Origin: JAKPAM01 sp047601745
GTDB taxonomy: Bacteria; Pseudomonadota; Gammaproteobacteria; Burkholderiales; Burkholderiaceae_E
NCBI GenBank assembly: GCA_047601745.1
Contig: JASGIS010000001.1
Coordinates: forward strand, 744,001-808,000
Reading direction: 5' to 3'
DNA: 64,000 bases
The notes below the pieces were generated by a model that searched no databases, was not told where the DNA came from, and saw only the letters and a program-made list of their open reading frames with translations. Every line of letters begins with the position of its first letter. Position 1 is the first letter of the stretch. This document shows positions 20,737-30,184 of this stretch, piece after piece. A program made the position numbers and the translations under genes.

Positions 20737-21378
20737 TCAAGGCTTGTAGACGATGCGCGACAGCACGGTGGCCGAGCCGATGATCTCGCGCGCGCGATCG
20801 TTCGCGTCCCAGGCCACCTGGTACTCGTCGAAGCTGCCTAGCCAGTAGCGCCAGACCGGCAGGTTCAGCGACGAGGTCTCGCTGGTCAGCGGGTAGCCGA
20901 CCGCCATCAGCACCTGCTCCTTGGTCATGCCGACGCTCAACTGCCCGGCCTTGATCGCCCGCTGCACGGCCGGCGGGTAAGTGGCCAGCTTGCGCTTCGG
21001 ATCATCGGGCACGATCAGCTTGGCCGCGAATTTCTCCAGCGGCTCGTCGCGCCCGTAGTCGAGGCCTAGCCACATCGGACGCCCGCCGATCTCGGTCGTC
21101 ACGCGATAGCGGCCATAACCCTTGACCTGCGCCGGCGTGCCGAGTTCGATCATCGGCAGCCCGCCGTAGTTCGAGTCGCTGATCCAGTCGTTCTCGTAGT
21201 GCAGGTTGCAGCACGTGTAGCCGCTGGGCAGCGGCCGCTCGTGCGGCGCCGGCATCGAGGCCGTCGGCCCGGTCGAGGTCTGGCAGCCGGCGAGCATCGC
21301 CAGCGCGAGCAGCATCGCCGCGGTCGTTGCCGGCACGCGCGCCGCCGCCGGCGTTATCGCCCGATCGCTCATGGTCAT
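20737..21378 (-). CDS. BamE/SmpA-like lipoprotein
   Basis: A 213-residue lipoprotein with lipobox LAGC after a hydrophobic leader. The C-terminal half, LSVGMTKEQVLMAVGYPL...WRYWLGSFDEYQVAWDANDRA, has the pattern of the SmpA/OmlA/BamE fold (short helix pair then beta sheet carrying W-Y and a DxxGRV-like turn). It may help build or insert material at the outer membrane. Two ATG codons lie close together. The upstream one is only four bases from AGGAG. It is the last gene of the - strand arm. Confidence 0.7.
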   Translation of the reverse strand: MTMSDRAITPAAARVPATTAAMLLALAMLAGCQTSTGPTASMPAPHERPLPSGYTCCNLHYENDWISDSNYGGLPMIELGTPAQVKGYGRYRVTTEIGGRPMWLGLDYGRDEPLEKFAAKLIVPDDPKRKLATYPPAVQRAIKAGQLSVGMTKEQVLMAVGYPLTSETSSLNLPVWRYWLGSFDEYQVAWDANDRAREIIGSATVLSRIVYKP

Positions 21379-21428
21379 CGTTCTCCTGTCCCGACGGTTG
21401 ATCCGTTCGCTCGCGCCCTGCGTCGGTC

Positions 21429-22247
21429 TCAGGGCGAAGACGTCCACTTGCGCCACAACAGCATCGGCAGACGCCACGCGAAGCCGAACATCAGCCGCGC
21501 ATGCATCCACGACAGCAGCGCGTTGTCGCGCACGTATTTGAAATGCGAGACGCCCCCCTCGGCGGCGCTCAGGTAGCGCACCGGCGTGCCCAGGCTGATC
21601 GCCGGCACGCGCGCCCAGCGCAGCCGCACGACGGCCTCGACGTCGAAATCGAAGCGCCGCATCCAGCGCTGGCGTTGCATGATCCGCAGCAGCGGGGCGA
21701 TCGGATAGACGCGGAAGCCGAACAGCGAGTCGTCGACACCGGTCCACAGCGTTTCCAGATTGGTCCACCAGTTGGAAATCCTGCGGCCCTTGACGCGCAA
21801 CGCCGGCGCATCGGCGTCGAAGATCGGGCGACCGAGGATCATCGCCTCGGGCCGCTCCTGCGACGCGTGCATGAAACGGCCGATGTCCTGCGCCGGATGC
21901 TGGCCGTCGGCGTCCATCGTCAGCGCGTGCGTGAAACCGGCGTCGCGCGCCGCGATCAGGCCGTGCAGCACCGCCGCGCCCTTGCCCCGATTGACCGGCA
22001 GCGCCAGCACGCGCACGCCCGGATCGTCGGCGAACGCCTGCTGGACGTCGAGGTCCGAACCGTCGGTGCTGCCGTCGAAGACGATCCAGACCGGCAGCCA
22101 CTGGCGCCGCGCCTCGCGCACCGTCGCCAGCACCAGCGGCCCCGAGTCGTACGACGGAATCAGCACCAGGTGCGTGGTCGAGATCGACGGCGGCCAGGGC
22201 TCGACGCCCTCGGCCGGACCAGTGTGGACGGACGGCTTCGACGACAT
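21429..22247 (-). CDS. Family 2 glycosyltransferase
   Basis: A 272-residue GT-A enzyme of dolichol-phosphate-mannose-synthase type. Visible are VLIPSYDSGP, VFDGSTDGSD, NRGKGAAVLHG and the metal-binding DADGQHPAQDI. No C-terminal membrane bundle is seen beyond a hydrophobic patch near the end. Aryl polyene and xanthomonadin loci encode a glycosyltransferase that decorates the lipid head group, which fits its place here three bases after the acyltransferase gene. Confidence 0.82.
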   Translation of the reverse strand: MSSKPSVHTGPAEGVEPWPPSISTTHLVLIPSYDSGPLVLATVREARRQWLPVWIVFDGSTDGSDLDVQQAFADDPGVRVLALPVNRGKGAAVLHGLIAARDAGFTHALTMDADGQHPAQDIGRFMHASQERPEAMILGRPIFDADAPALRVKGRRISNWWTNLETLWTGVDDSLFGFRVYPIAPLLRIMQRQRWMRRFDFDVEAVVRLRWARVPAISLGTPVRYLSAAEGGVSHFKYVRDNALLSWMHARLMFGFAWRLPMLLWRKWTSSP

Positions 22248-22250
22248 CGA

Positions 22251-23171
22251 TCAACGATGGGCGTGCCCGGACGCGTCGGTATCGGCCGCACCGCCGAGCG
22301 CGCGTTCCATGTACCGCGCGACGTCGTCGACCAGCGTGTCCTTGCGCCGCACGACCTCGTCCGGCTCGAAACGCGGCCCCAGGCGCGCCCGGTATCGCAG
22401 CGGAAACTCGGGCAGGCGCCACAGCGGCCAGCCCTTGCCGAGGAACCGGGTATTGGTGTCGATGATCACCGTCTGCACCGGCGCGCCGGCGCGCCGCGCG
22501 ATCAGCGCGAACGCGCCGGTCAGCGGCCCGATCGGCTGGCGCACGCTGCGCGTGCCCTCGGGAAAGATCAGCAATTGCCGGCCCTCGCCGACGGCCTCGA
22601 CCGACGCGCGCACCATCGTCACCGTGCAGTCGTTGCGGATGTACCCGCACATGCGCGCGCCGAGCCCGAACAGCAGGTTGCTGCCGACCGAGGCCTTCAT
22701 GATGCAGGCCAGGTCGGGCAGGCGCGAGATCACGAGGAACGCATCGATCAGGCTCGGATGGTTCGGCGCGATGACCAGCGACGACTGGCCGCGCAGCGAC
22801 TCGATCGCCGCCAGGTCCAGCTCGACCAGACCGGCCCGCTCGACGTGCGCGAGGTAGGTCGAGAACAGTCGCGTCGCGCGCGCGCGCACGTACGGCGCGC
22901 GCTGCTCGACCGGCATCCAGCGCGTGCGCAGCCAGGAGCTGACCGTCACCCAGACGACCATCATCACCAGGCGCAGCATCGCGCCGGCTAGTCGCGCATA
23001 GTCGCGCAGCATTGTCAGTCGCCCGCGCGCACGGACCGGCGGCGGCGGTGGGAGCGCTCCCGCGGCCGCCGCCGCCGCGTCGCAGGCGGGCGCCGTCGAC
23101 GCGGGCGCCGATGCCGGGCGGGTCGCCGAAGCGGCCAGCGGCGACTGCGCGTTCGAACCGACCTCGATCAC
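22251..23171 (-). CDS. PlsC-like 1-acylglycerol-phosphate acyltransferase
   Basis: A protein with the LPLAT signature: NHPSLIDAF (HxxxxD variant), FPEGTR and the third block between them. It would acylate a lysolipid at the inner membrane. The GTG start overlaps the stop of the upstream MBL gene (GTGA), matching the coupling style of the cluster, and gives 306 residues with a 53-residue Ala/Pro-rich leader. An internal ATG at 23012 would give 253 residues starting MLRDYARLAG but has no visible Shine-Dalgarno. The true start is uncertain. Confidence 0.78.
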   Translation of the reverse strand: MIEVGSNAQSPLAASATRPASAPASTAPACDAAAAAAGALPPPPPVRARGRLTMLRDYARLAGAMLRLVMMVVWVTVSSWLRTRWMPVEQRAPYVRARATRLFSTYLAHVERAGLVELDLAAIESLRGQSSLVIAPNHPSLIDAFLVISRLPDLACIMKASVGSNLLFGLGARMCGYIRNDCTVTMVRASVEAVGEGRQLLIFPEGTRSVRQPIGPLTGAFALIARRAGAPVQTVIIDTNTRFLGKGWPLWRLPEFPLRYRARLGPRFEPDEVVRRKDTLVDDVARYMERALGGAADTDASGHAHR

Positions 23172-24139
23172 GCGGCGCCCTCCGATGCGCTCGCCCGCGG
23201 CTCGGCGTCGAAGATCCAGCCGTCCTCGATCCGTGCGAGGCCCTGAGCGACCAGCTCGTCGACCGCGCGCTCGAGCGCCTCGCGGCCCGGCAGCCCGACC
23301 TGGCCGGCCGCGTCGGCGATGATCCGCGCCGATTCGGCCAGCGGTCCGAGCGCCGAGCACGGCATCCGCTCGCGATCGAGCAGCATGAACTTGACCAGCA
23401 CCTTGATCGCGTTGCGCGCATTGCGCCGCGCGTCGCCGCGCATCGCCGCGAGCCGGCCGTCGGCGACCGCCAGCGCCGCCGCCACGTCGTCGAACACCGG
23501 TCCGTGGCCCGGCAGCACCAGGTCGACCGGCAGCCCACGGATCAGGTCCAGCACCGCCTGCTGCTCGTCGAAGCCCGGCTCGTCGGACAGCTCCGGAAAG
23601 ATCACGCCGAAGCCGTTGCGCCACAACGCATCGGCCGAGATCAGCAGCCGCGCGTCCGCGCAGTGAAAAATCAGCGAGTGCGGGTGATGTCCGGGCGCCG
23701 CCAGCGCGCGCCAGCGCATCCCGCCCATCGTCAGCGACTGGCCGGGCACGATCCGGCCGGCCACCGCGAAGCGCGGGCAGCGCTGGCCGGTCGCGCGGAA
23801 CGTCAGCGCGTCCTCGTCCCACGCGCTGGCCGCCGCGTATTCGGCCTGCGGGACGTAGATCGGGCAGCCGAACGCGTCGGCGATCGCCGCGTTGCCGCCG
23901 CAGTGATCCGAATGCAGGTGCGTGTTGATCAGCCTGGCGAGCGGCCGGCCGTCCAGCGCCGCGCGCACGCGCTCGACGGTGTCGGCCGCGTGCTTGACAT
24001 AGCCGCTGTCGATCAGCGTCGCGCCGCCGTCGTCATCGAGCAGCACGATCTGGTTGCACGACAGCCAGTCGCGCTGGATGAAGCGCACCGAGGCCGGCAG
24101 GCGTTCGACCGGCGCCGCGCCATGCGATCCGGTGCTCAT
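23168..24139 (-). CDS. MBL-fold metallo-hydrolase
   Basis: A 323-residue metallo-beta-lactamase-fold enzyme. The metal motif THLHSDHCGG, the GHHPHSL His, the Asp in ISADALW and the late PGHGPVFDD His are all present, so a dinuclear metal site is likely. A C-terminal winged-helix-like region (about 245-310) extends it, as in LACTB2/glyoxalase-II-like hydrolases. A thioesterase or hydrolase acting on acyl-ACP/acyl-CoA would suit the cluster. ATGA overlap with the upstream small membrane protein. Confidence 0.8.
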   Translation of the reverse strand: MSTGSHGAAPVERLPASVRFIQRDWLSCNQIVLLDDDGGATLIDSGYVKHAADTVERVRAALDGRPLARLINTHLHSDHCGGNAAIADAFGCPIYVPQAEYAAASAWDEDALTFRATGQRCPRFAVAGRIVPGQSLTMGGMRWRALAAPGHHPHSLIFHCADARLLISADALWRNGFGVIFPELSDEPGFDEQQAVLDLIRGLPVDLVLPGHGPVFDDVAAALAVADGRLAAMRGDARRNARNAIKVLVKFMLLDRERMPCSALGPLAESARIIADAAGQVGLPGREALERAVDELVAQGLARIEDGWIFDAEPRASASEGAA

Positions 24140-24579
24140 CGCCGCTCCCATACGCCGGCGTAGAAACGCGCGATGTCCTGGAACGCGCGATCGAGCGCCT
24201 CGTTGCCGCTGTGGACCGCCTTGATCGGCCCCTGGCCGGTCACGAGCATCAGCCGCGCCGACAACGGCCAGCGCACGAAGCGCGCGCGCGAGATCTCGTG
24301 CCACCGGTACTGCCTGGGAAACAGACCATCCTGGCGAATGCCCTGCCGGTCGATCGTCGTCTTGCCGGTGACGATGAACCAGCCGCTGGCGACGACGACG
24401 ACGAACGCCGATCCGATCAGGGCCAGCACCGGCGCCGCCACATCGTGCCGCCACAACACCCATCCGCCGTACAGCAGCAGTCCGACGATCAGCTTGATCG
24501 TCAGCAGCCGCGTGAACGGACGGTACGCGGGTCCGCTGACCGGCTGTTCGAACTGGCGCTCGGGCAGCAATGCCGTCAT
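24136..24579 (-). CDS. Small membrane protein with PH-like C-terminus
   Basis: A 147-residue protein with two hydrophobic helices (about 28-45 and 50-70), then a soluble part TTIDRQGIRQDGLFPRQYRWHEISRARF that resembles the bacterial PH-like beta fold of small membrane proteins. Function is unknown. It is the first gene of the - strand arm, coupled by ATGA overlap to the MBL gene. A 40-bp gap separates it from mvaB, which is on the same strand. Confidence 0.65.
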   Translation of the reverse strand: MTALLPERQFEQPVSGPAYRPFTRLLTIKLIVGLLLYGGWVLWRHDVAAPVLALIGSAFVVVVASGWFIVTGKTTIDRQGIRQDGLFPRQYRWHEISRARFVRWPLSARLMLVTGQGPIKAVHSGNEALDRAFQDIARFYAGVWERR

Positions 24580-24619
24580 CCGGGAAATCCTGCTCGAAAG
24601 GCGGCACTCGGCGCGGGGC

Positions 24620-25573
24620 TCAGGCGGCGACCGCCGCGGCGTCGCGCATCCTGGTGGCCAACGCGTTGCCGGCGCGCGAACCGCTCGGGCGGCCGAGGAA
24701 CTCGGAGATCCACTGCCCGGCCATTACCAGCTTGGGCAGGTCGATGCCGGTCTCGATGCCCAGCCCGTGCAGCATGTAGACGACGTCCTCGGTCGCGACG
24801 TTGCCGGTCGCGCCCTTCGCGTACGGACAGCCGCCCAGGCCGGCAACCGACGCGTCGAAGCGATGCATGCCGATCTGCAGGCACGCGTAGACGTTGGCCA
24901 GCGCCTGCCCGTAGGTATCGTGGAAGTGGCCGGAAATCTGCTCGAGCGGATACTCGCGCGCGGCCGCCTCGATCACGCGCGTGACCTGCGATGGCGTGCC
25001 CACGCCGATCGTGTCGGCGATGCCGATCTCGTCGCAGCCCAGATCGCGCAGCCGCTGCACGACGTCGACGACCGCGCTGACCGGCACATCGCCCTGATAA
25101 GGACAGCCGAACGCCGTCGACACCGCCGCGCGCAGCCACAACCCGTTGGCCCGGGCGGCCTCGGCGACCGGCCGGAAGCGTTCGATGCTCTCGGCGATCG
25201 AACAATCGATGTTGCGCTGGGAAAACGCCTCGCTGGCCGCGCCGAAGATCACGACCTCGGTCGCGCCGGCGTCCAGCGCGGCGTCGAAGCCCTTCATGTT
25301 CGGCGTCAGCACCGCGATGCGCTTGCCCTGCCTGCGCACGCCCAGCGGCCCGCCCAGCGGCGGCATCACGCGCGCCATGACCTCGCGCGCGTCGGCCATC
25401 TGCGGAATCTTGCGCGGCGACACGAAGGACGTCACCTCGAGACTGCTGACGCCGGCGTCGAGCAGGCGCTCGCACAGACCGACCTTGACGCCGACCGGAA
25501 CCAGCGACTTTTCGTTCTGCAGCCCGTCGCGCGGGCCGACTTCAGTCATGTAAACAAACTTGGGCAAGGTCAT
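24620..25573 (-). CDS. mvaB: Hydroxymethylglutaryl-CoA lyase
   Basis: A 317-residue TIM-barrel enzyme of the HMG-CoA lyase family, splitting HMG-CoA into acetyl-CoA and acetoacetate, the last step of leucine breakdown. EVGPRDGLQNE near the start, the metal-site HFHDTYGQALAN and the signature GCPYAKGATGN with its catalytic Cys are all intact. The start follows AAGGAG. The methylcrotonyl-CoA carboxylase and methylglutaconyl-CoA hydratase genes lie 11-14 kb away in the same orientation, so the pathway is split along the window. Confidence 0.92.
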   Translation of the reverse strand: MTLPKFVYMTEVGPRDGLQNEKSLVPVGVKVGLCERLLDAGVSSLEVTSFVSPRKIPQMADAREVMARVMPPLGGPLGVRRQGKRIAVLTPNMKGFDAALDAGATEVVIFGAASEAFSQRNIDCSIAESIERFRPVAEAARANGLWLRAAVSTAFGCPYQGDVPVSAVVDVVQRLRDLGCDEIGIADTIGVGTPSQVTRVIEAAAREYPLEQISGHFHDTYGQALANVYACLQIGMHRFDASVAGLGGCPYAKGATGNVATEDVVYMLHGLGIETGIDLPKLVMAGQWISEFLGRPSGSRAGNALATRMRDAAAVAA

Positions 25574-25679
25574 TTCGGTCTCCTTCCGGGACGCGCGCGA
25601 CGACCGCGCATCCGCGCGATCGGTCACCATCGCGCCAGGCACGCAAGCGGCCGGGGCGACGGCCGAAGTGTATCAGCCG

Positions 25680-25712
25680 CCCCGACCCGTTCCGTCGACA
25701 CCAGTGTCGGGG
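25680..25712. terminator. Stem-loop upstream of mvaB
   Basis: CCCCGAC and GTCGGGG pair perfectly with a 19-base loop in the gap between the hotdog gene and mvaB, both on the - strand. It may end transcription of the hotdog gene. There is no T-tract. Confidence 0.3.
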
Positions 25713-25790
25713 GGCCGCGCCCGCGGCGTCAACCTATCCCAAAGGCGAAGTCACCGCCATCGCCCGCACCGAAAGTCCGGGTCGCCGGCG

Positions 25791-26708
25791 TCAGACATCC
25801 TGACCGGCGTAGCCGGCGTACGAGTGCTTGAGCGTCGCGTGGTTCAGCAGCATCTCGGCCTTCAGCGTGCTGCCGGTGGCGTCATACACGCGCGACAGCA
25901 CCCAGTACGACTCGGTGCGCTTGCTCTCGGACAATGCGACGATCTCGCGGCGGATCAGGTAGTCCTCGCCGACGAACAGCGGCCCGTCGATCATCCGGAT
26001 CTGCAGGTCGGCGAACAGCCCGACCGCCGGCCCCTTGACCGGGAACTTCGCTTCCTTGTTCGTGTATTCGACCAGCACGCTGACCATCTCGAGCGGAATG
26101 ATCGCGCGTCCCCACGGCGAAGCGGCCGGATCCGAATACCACGGCGAATTCTCGGTGATGCACGCCAGCTTCTGGTTCAGCGAGAACGGATACAGCGCCC
26201 CCATGTTCTGATCCGGATCCATCCGTACCTTCTCGTCGACGGCGCCTTTCATGCCGACGTGCAGATCGGCCAGGATCAGCAGCTTCTCGGGCGGCCGCAG
26301 CTTGGCCATCCGCTGGTCGAGCAGCGTCGGGCCGTCGTCCGGACCGATGCTGGCGCTGGCCTCGAGCACCGGCAGCCCGTCGGCGCGTTCGGCCCAGACC
26401 CGCGTCGACTTCGCGCCCGGCGGCGGCACCTGCGCGAACGCCCGCACCTCGTCGCCCTCGACCATCATGTTCAGGTAGTGGGCCGACAGGCAGCCGCGCT
26501 CGTACCAGGCCTTGCCCCACAGGTGATCGAGCAGCGGCACGAACTGGCTGAAGTGCGTCGGCCCTTCGATCGGGCCGGCCTTGAAGCCGAGCTTCTCGGC
26601 CATCTCGTCATCGTGGATCGAGACATGGCCGCCGTACTCCTGCTCGGCCAGCATCTGGCGGGGTTTGCGCAGCGGGCCGCTCAACACCAGCGGCGTATCG
26701 AAACTCAT
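25791..26708 (-). CDS. MaoC-like hotdog-fold protein
   Basis: A 305-residue protein. The region FKAGPIEGPTHFSQFVPLLDHLWG (about 42-65) and WAERADGLPVLEASASI fit the hot-dog helix and strands of MaoC-like dehydratases, and the length fits a double hotdog. The usual D/N...H dehydratase dyad is not clearly intact, so a dehydratase, thioesterase or binding role is open. It lies downstream of the Baeyer-Villiger monooxygenase in the same direction, 93 bases away, and is likely part of the same degradation unit. Confidence 0.6.
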   Translation of the reverse strand: MSFDTPLVLSGPLRKPRQMLAEQEYGGHVSIHDDEMAEKLGFKAGPIEGPTHFSQFVPLLDHLWGKAWYERGCLSAHYLNMMVEGDEVRAFAQVPPPGAKSTRVWAERADGLPVLEASASIGPDDGPTLLDQRMAKLRPPEKLLILADLHVGMKGAVDEKVRMDPDQNMGALYPFSLNQKLACITENSPWYSDPAASPWGRAIIPLEMVSVLVEYTNKEAKFPVKGPAVGLFADLQIRMIDGPLFVGEDYLIRREIVALSESKRTESYWVLSRVYDATGSTLKAEMLLNHATLKHSYAGYAGQDV

Positions 26709-26801
26709 CGTGTCTGTCTCCTCGGTCGTCGATGATCAATGGAGGCCGGGCCCGCGCGCCGGTCCGCGCCAGCGGCCAGGCCTGGCCGGGCCCACCGGGT
26801 C

Positions 26802-28307
26802 TCAGCCGTAGCGCAGCGACCCGTCCTCCAGGTCGGCCACCGGCAGCTCGTTCCGCTCGGTGTAGTAGTCCTGGTTGAAGATCCACGGCTCGCGGTCGCT
26901 CTGGCGCGGCATGATCGCGATGTTGCGCGTGATGTAGCCCGGGTTGAAGTTGTCCGGCGTGATGAACGGCAGCGCCGGCATGCCCTGGTCCTCGGGGCGC
27001 GGCTGCGGCACGACCGTCGTCGCGCCGCGGGCGTCCATGTGCTTGAGCAGCCGGCAGACGAACTCGGCGATCATGTCGGCCCGCAGGGTCCAGCTCGACC
27101 GGAAGTAGCCGAACACCCAGGCCATGTTCGGCACGCCCGAGAACATCAGGCCGCGCCAGGCCCAGCAGTCGGCGAAATTCAGCGGCTTGCCGTCGACCGT
27201 GAACCGGATGTCGCCGAGCGGCGCCAGATCGAAGCCGGTGGCGGTCACGATCAGGTCGGCCTCCAGCTCCTGGCCGGACTCGAGCAGGATCCCCTTCTCG
27301 GTGAACGTGTCGATGCGGTCGGTGACGACCGAGGCCTTGCCCGAACGGATCGCCTTGAACAGGTCGCCGTCCGGGATCAGCGCCAGGCGCTGCTGCCACG
27401 GCCGGTAGCGAGGGTTGAAGTGCGTATCGACGTCGTAGTCGTCGCCGAGTTCGGCGCGCGCCGCGTCCATCAGGTCCTTGCGCAGCCCCTCCGGATCGTT
27501 GAACGCGCGCTCGGTCAGCCGCCGCCCGTCGAGCAGGATGCGCCGCCGCACGATCTCGTGCACCCACTCCTCGGGCAGGTCCAGTTCGCGCAGCGAATCG
27601 GCGAGCTCGTTGCGATTGGGCCGCGCGAAGAAGAACGTCGGCGAACGCTGCAGCATCGTCACGTGTGCGGCGTCGCGCGCGATGGCCGGCACGATCGTCG
27701 CGGCGGTCGCGCCCGAACCGATGACGATCACGCGCTTGCCGCGGTAGTCGAGGTCCTCGGGCCAGGCCTGCGGATGCACGATCGTGCCCGCGAAGCGCTT
27801 CATGCCGGTCCACTCGGGCGTATACGGTTTCTCGTGCCGGTAATAGCCCTGGCACATCCACAGGAAGTCGCAGGTGAACGTCAGCGTCTGGCCGGTGTCG
27901 CGCCGGCGCACGGTCAGCGTCCACCGCTTGTCGCTGCTGGACCAGACCGCGTCGCGCACCTCGTGCTGGTAGCGGACGTGCCGGCGGATGTCCTGCTCGT
28001 CGAGCACCTCGTCCAGGTACTTGAGGATCTGCTCGGCCGACGCGATCGGGGCGCCGGACCACGGCTTCCACTTGTAGCCGAACGTGTACAGGTCGCTGTC
28101 AGAACGGATGCCCGGATACTTGTGCGTGCGCCAGGTGCCGCCGAAATCGGCCTGCGTCTCGAGCAGCGTGAACGTGCGTCCGGGGCATTCCCGCTGCAGG
28201 TAGTACGCCGCATCGATACCCGAGATGCCGGCGCCGACGATCAGCACGTCGAAATGCCCGGCCGTCTGGGCCGCGGGCGGGGCGGTGGGGGCCACGGTCG
28301 TGGTCAT
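26802..28307 (-). CDS. Flavin-containing Baeyer-Villiger monooxygenase
   Basis: A 501-residue FAD/NADPH monooxygenase. The FAD loop GAGISG (about residue 26), GGTWRTHKYPG, the Baeyer-Villiger fingerprint FxGxxxHxxxW/P as FAGTIVHPQAWP and the NADPH loop VIGSGATAA are intact, with ATG in VTATGFD. It would insert oxygen next to a ketone to give an ester or lactone. Neighbouring HMG-CoA lyase, esterase and hotdog genes suggest breakdown of a terpenoid, steroid or long-chain ketone. The start follows AAGGAG. Confidence 0.88.
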   Translation of the reverse strand: MTTTVAPTAPPAAQTAGHFDVLIVGAGISGIDAAYYLQRECPGRTFTLLETQADFGGTWRTHKYPGIRSDSDLYTFGYKWKPWSGAPIASAEQILKYLDEVLDEQDIRRHVRYQHEVRDAVWSSSDKRWTLTVRRRDTGQTLTFTCDFLWMCQGYYRHEKPYTPEWTGMKRFAGTIVHPQAWPEDLDYRGKRVIVIGSGATAATIVPAIARDAAHVTMLQRSPTFFFARPNRNELADSLRELDLPEEWVHEIVRRRILLDGRRLTERAFNDPEGLRKDLMDAARAELGDDYDVDTHFNPRYRPWQQRLALIPDGDLFKAIRSGKASVVTDRIDTFTEKGILLESGQELEADLIVTATGFDLAPLGDIRFTVDGKPLNFADCWAWRGLMFSGVPNMAWVFGYFRSSWTLRADMIAEFVCRLLKHMDARGATTVVPQPRPEDQGMPALPFITPDNFNPGYITRNIAIMPRQSDREPWIFNQDYYTERNELPVADLEDGSLRYG

Positions 28308-28446
28308 CCGCGAGTCTCCTTCAGATCGGTACGTCGTTGTCCTGCCGCAGTGCGGCATCCTGCACCGATCCTAGCACGGCCCCCGGGAGCGCTCCCCGGC
28401 CGAGGTCGAGCGCCGATGACGGCGCCCGGCCCGGGGCAACAGCCTC

Positions 28447-30138
28447 TCAGCCGGCCGACTTGCGGGGCGGCTTGCTCTGCGCCCGGGCGCGCGGGCGGGC
28501 CGCGCCCTCTGCGACCGCCCGTACGCGCGGCGTCGCGGCGGCGGCGGCCGCCTCGGCCACGACTTCGGCGGCCGGCTCGGCGACAGGCTGAGCCAGTTCG
28601 ACCGGCTTGGACTTGGCGCCGGTATCGGCGTCATCGGACGCCGGCTTGGCGGCCTTCGACGGCTTGGCGGCCGGCGCCTGCTCCGGCTGCGCCTTCTCGC
28701 TCTTCGCGCGCGCTTTCTCGCGCTCGGCGGCCAGCGCCTCGATCTCCTTCAGCGCGTCGCGCAGATAGCCGATCAGCTCGCGCGATTCGTCCTGCGACAC
28801 CACGCGCCGGCACGCGGTCAGCCCGAACTCGAGCTTGCCGTCGTAGCTCTGCACGGTCATGTTCAGCGCGGTGCTGTGATACGGGATCGACACCGGGTAG
28901 TAATGCAGCATCCTGGCGCCGGCCATGTACAGCGTCGCCGGGATACCTGGCACGTTCGAGATCGTCACGTTGGCGCCGGCCGGCAGCCGCGAGGCCACGT
29001 CGGGATGCCCGAGCAGCGACGCCATCCCGGTCATCAGCCACGGCGAGCCCGTCATCGGCATGTCGACGCCCATGATCGGCTTGAACTCGGCGACGACCGC
29101 CTTGGCCGCCTCGGACGACGCGTGGATCGCATCGAAGCGCTCGCCCGGATCGGCGATCTCGGTGGCCAGGTCGACGCGGATCGCCGACGACTGGTTGTTC
29201 ATCGAATCGTCGCCCTGCGAACGGAAGCTGACCGGCACCATCGCGATCAGCGGCGCCTTGGGCAGCAGATCGCGTTCGAGCAGGAAGCGGCGCAGCGCGC
29301 TGCTGCACATCGCCATCACGACGCTGTTGACCGTGCCGCCGGCGCGCTTGCCCAGCGCCTTGATCTCGGCCAGCGACAGCGTCAGCGTCGTGTACGAGCG
29401 CTGGTTCGTGATCGACGTGTTGAAGATCGTCTTCGGCGCCAGACCCAGGTCCAGGCGGCGCTGGCCCGGCTCGTACTTGCGGTTGCGCATGATGCGCGCG
29501 GCCGTGTCCATCGCCTTGATCGCCTGCGGCAGCACGCTGCTCAGACGCTGGTATTGCTGCAGGCCGTTGCTGATCGCCGCCTGCAGCAGCTCGGCCGTGC
29601 CCAGGTGATAGCCTTCGCGCCGTTTGGCGCGGCGGCGCGGCGGCGGCACCTCGCGCACTTCGGGCGTCAGGTCGTAGAACACCTTGGCCATCTCGACGCC
29701 GGCCTTGCCGTCGATGCCGCTGTGGTGCGCCTTCGTGTAATAGCCGACCAGCCCGTTCTCGAGCCCGTCGATCACGTAGACCTCCCAAAGCGGCCGGCTG
29801 CGGTCGAGCAGGCTCGAATGCAGCCGCGCGACCAGTTGCTCGAGCTGCGCCATCGTGCCCGGCCTGCGCAGCGTCAGGTAGCGCACGTGGTAGTCGAGGT
29901 CGATATCGTCGTCCTCGATCCACACCGGCTCGGCCAGCTCGAACGGCATCGACGCCAGCTTGCGCACGAACATGCTGCACAGGTGCAGGCGCTTGCTGAT
30001 CAGCTCCTTGACGTCCTCGTAGTAGTCGCCCTTATAGCCTTCGGGCAGTTGGAACAGCATCAGACTGCCGACGTGCATCGGCGTCTCGGGCGTTTCGAAG
30101 TGCAGGAAAGCCGCGTCCAGGCTGGTCAGGTGTTGCAT
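28447..30138 (-). CDS. Wax ester synthase/diacylglycerol acyltransferase (WS/DGAT)
   Basis: A 563-residue acyltransferase that esterifies fatty alcohols or diacylglycerol with acyl-CoA to make storage lipid. The catalytic HHxxxDG motif is AHHSGIDG (His138, His139, Asp143). PLWE, NNQSSAIRV and the NVPG motif also fit. After about residue 465 the protein ends in a Lys/Ala/Pro-rich tail of nearly 100 residues, unlike the usual ~460-residue enzymes and similar in composition to histone-like phasin tails. It lies next to phasin-like genes, which fits a granule-associated role. Confidence 0.9.
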   Translation of the reverse strand: MQHLTSLDAAFLHFETPETPMHVGSLMLFQLPEGYKGDYYEDVKELISKRLHLCSMFVRKLASMPFELAEPVWIEDDDIDLDYHVRYLTLRRPGTMAQLEQLVARLHSSLLDRSRPLWEVYVIDGLENGLVGYYTKAHHSGIDGKAGVEMAKVFYDLTPEVREVPPPRRRAKRREGYHLGTAELLQAAISNGLQQYQRLSSVLPQAIKAMDTAARIMRNRKYEPGQRRLDLGLAPKTIFNTSITNQRSYTTLTLSLAEIKALGKRAGGTVNSVVMAMCSSALRRFLLERDLLPKAPLIAMVPVSFRSQGDDSMNNQSSAIRVDLATEIADPGERFDAIHASSEAAKAVVAEFKPIMGVDMPMTGSPWLMTGMASLLGHPDVASRLPAGANVTISNVPGIPATLYMAGARMLHYYPVSIPYHSTALNMTVQSYDGKLEFGLTACRRVVSQDESRELIGYLRDALKEIEALAAEREKARAKSEKAQPEQAPAAKPSKAAKPASDDADTGAKSKPVELAQPVAEPAAEVVAEAAAAAATPRVRAVAEGAARPRARAQSKPPRKSAG

Positions 30139-30184
30139 CGTCTCGTCTCCGTTTCTGGTGATCGGTATGGCCGCCGAGCGCCGC

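Noticed and set aside
20737..23538. A single long - strand protein covering the BamE-like lipoprotein and upstream genes
   Set aside because: Only the last ~213 codons make sense (leader, lipobox, fold pattern); the rest runs out of frame through the glycosyltransferase and acyltransferase genes.
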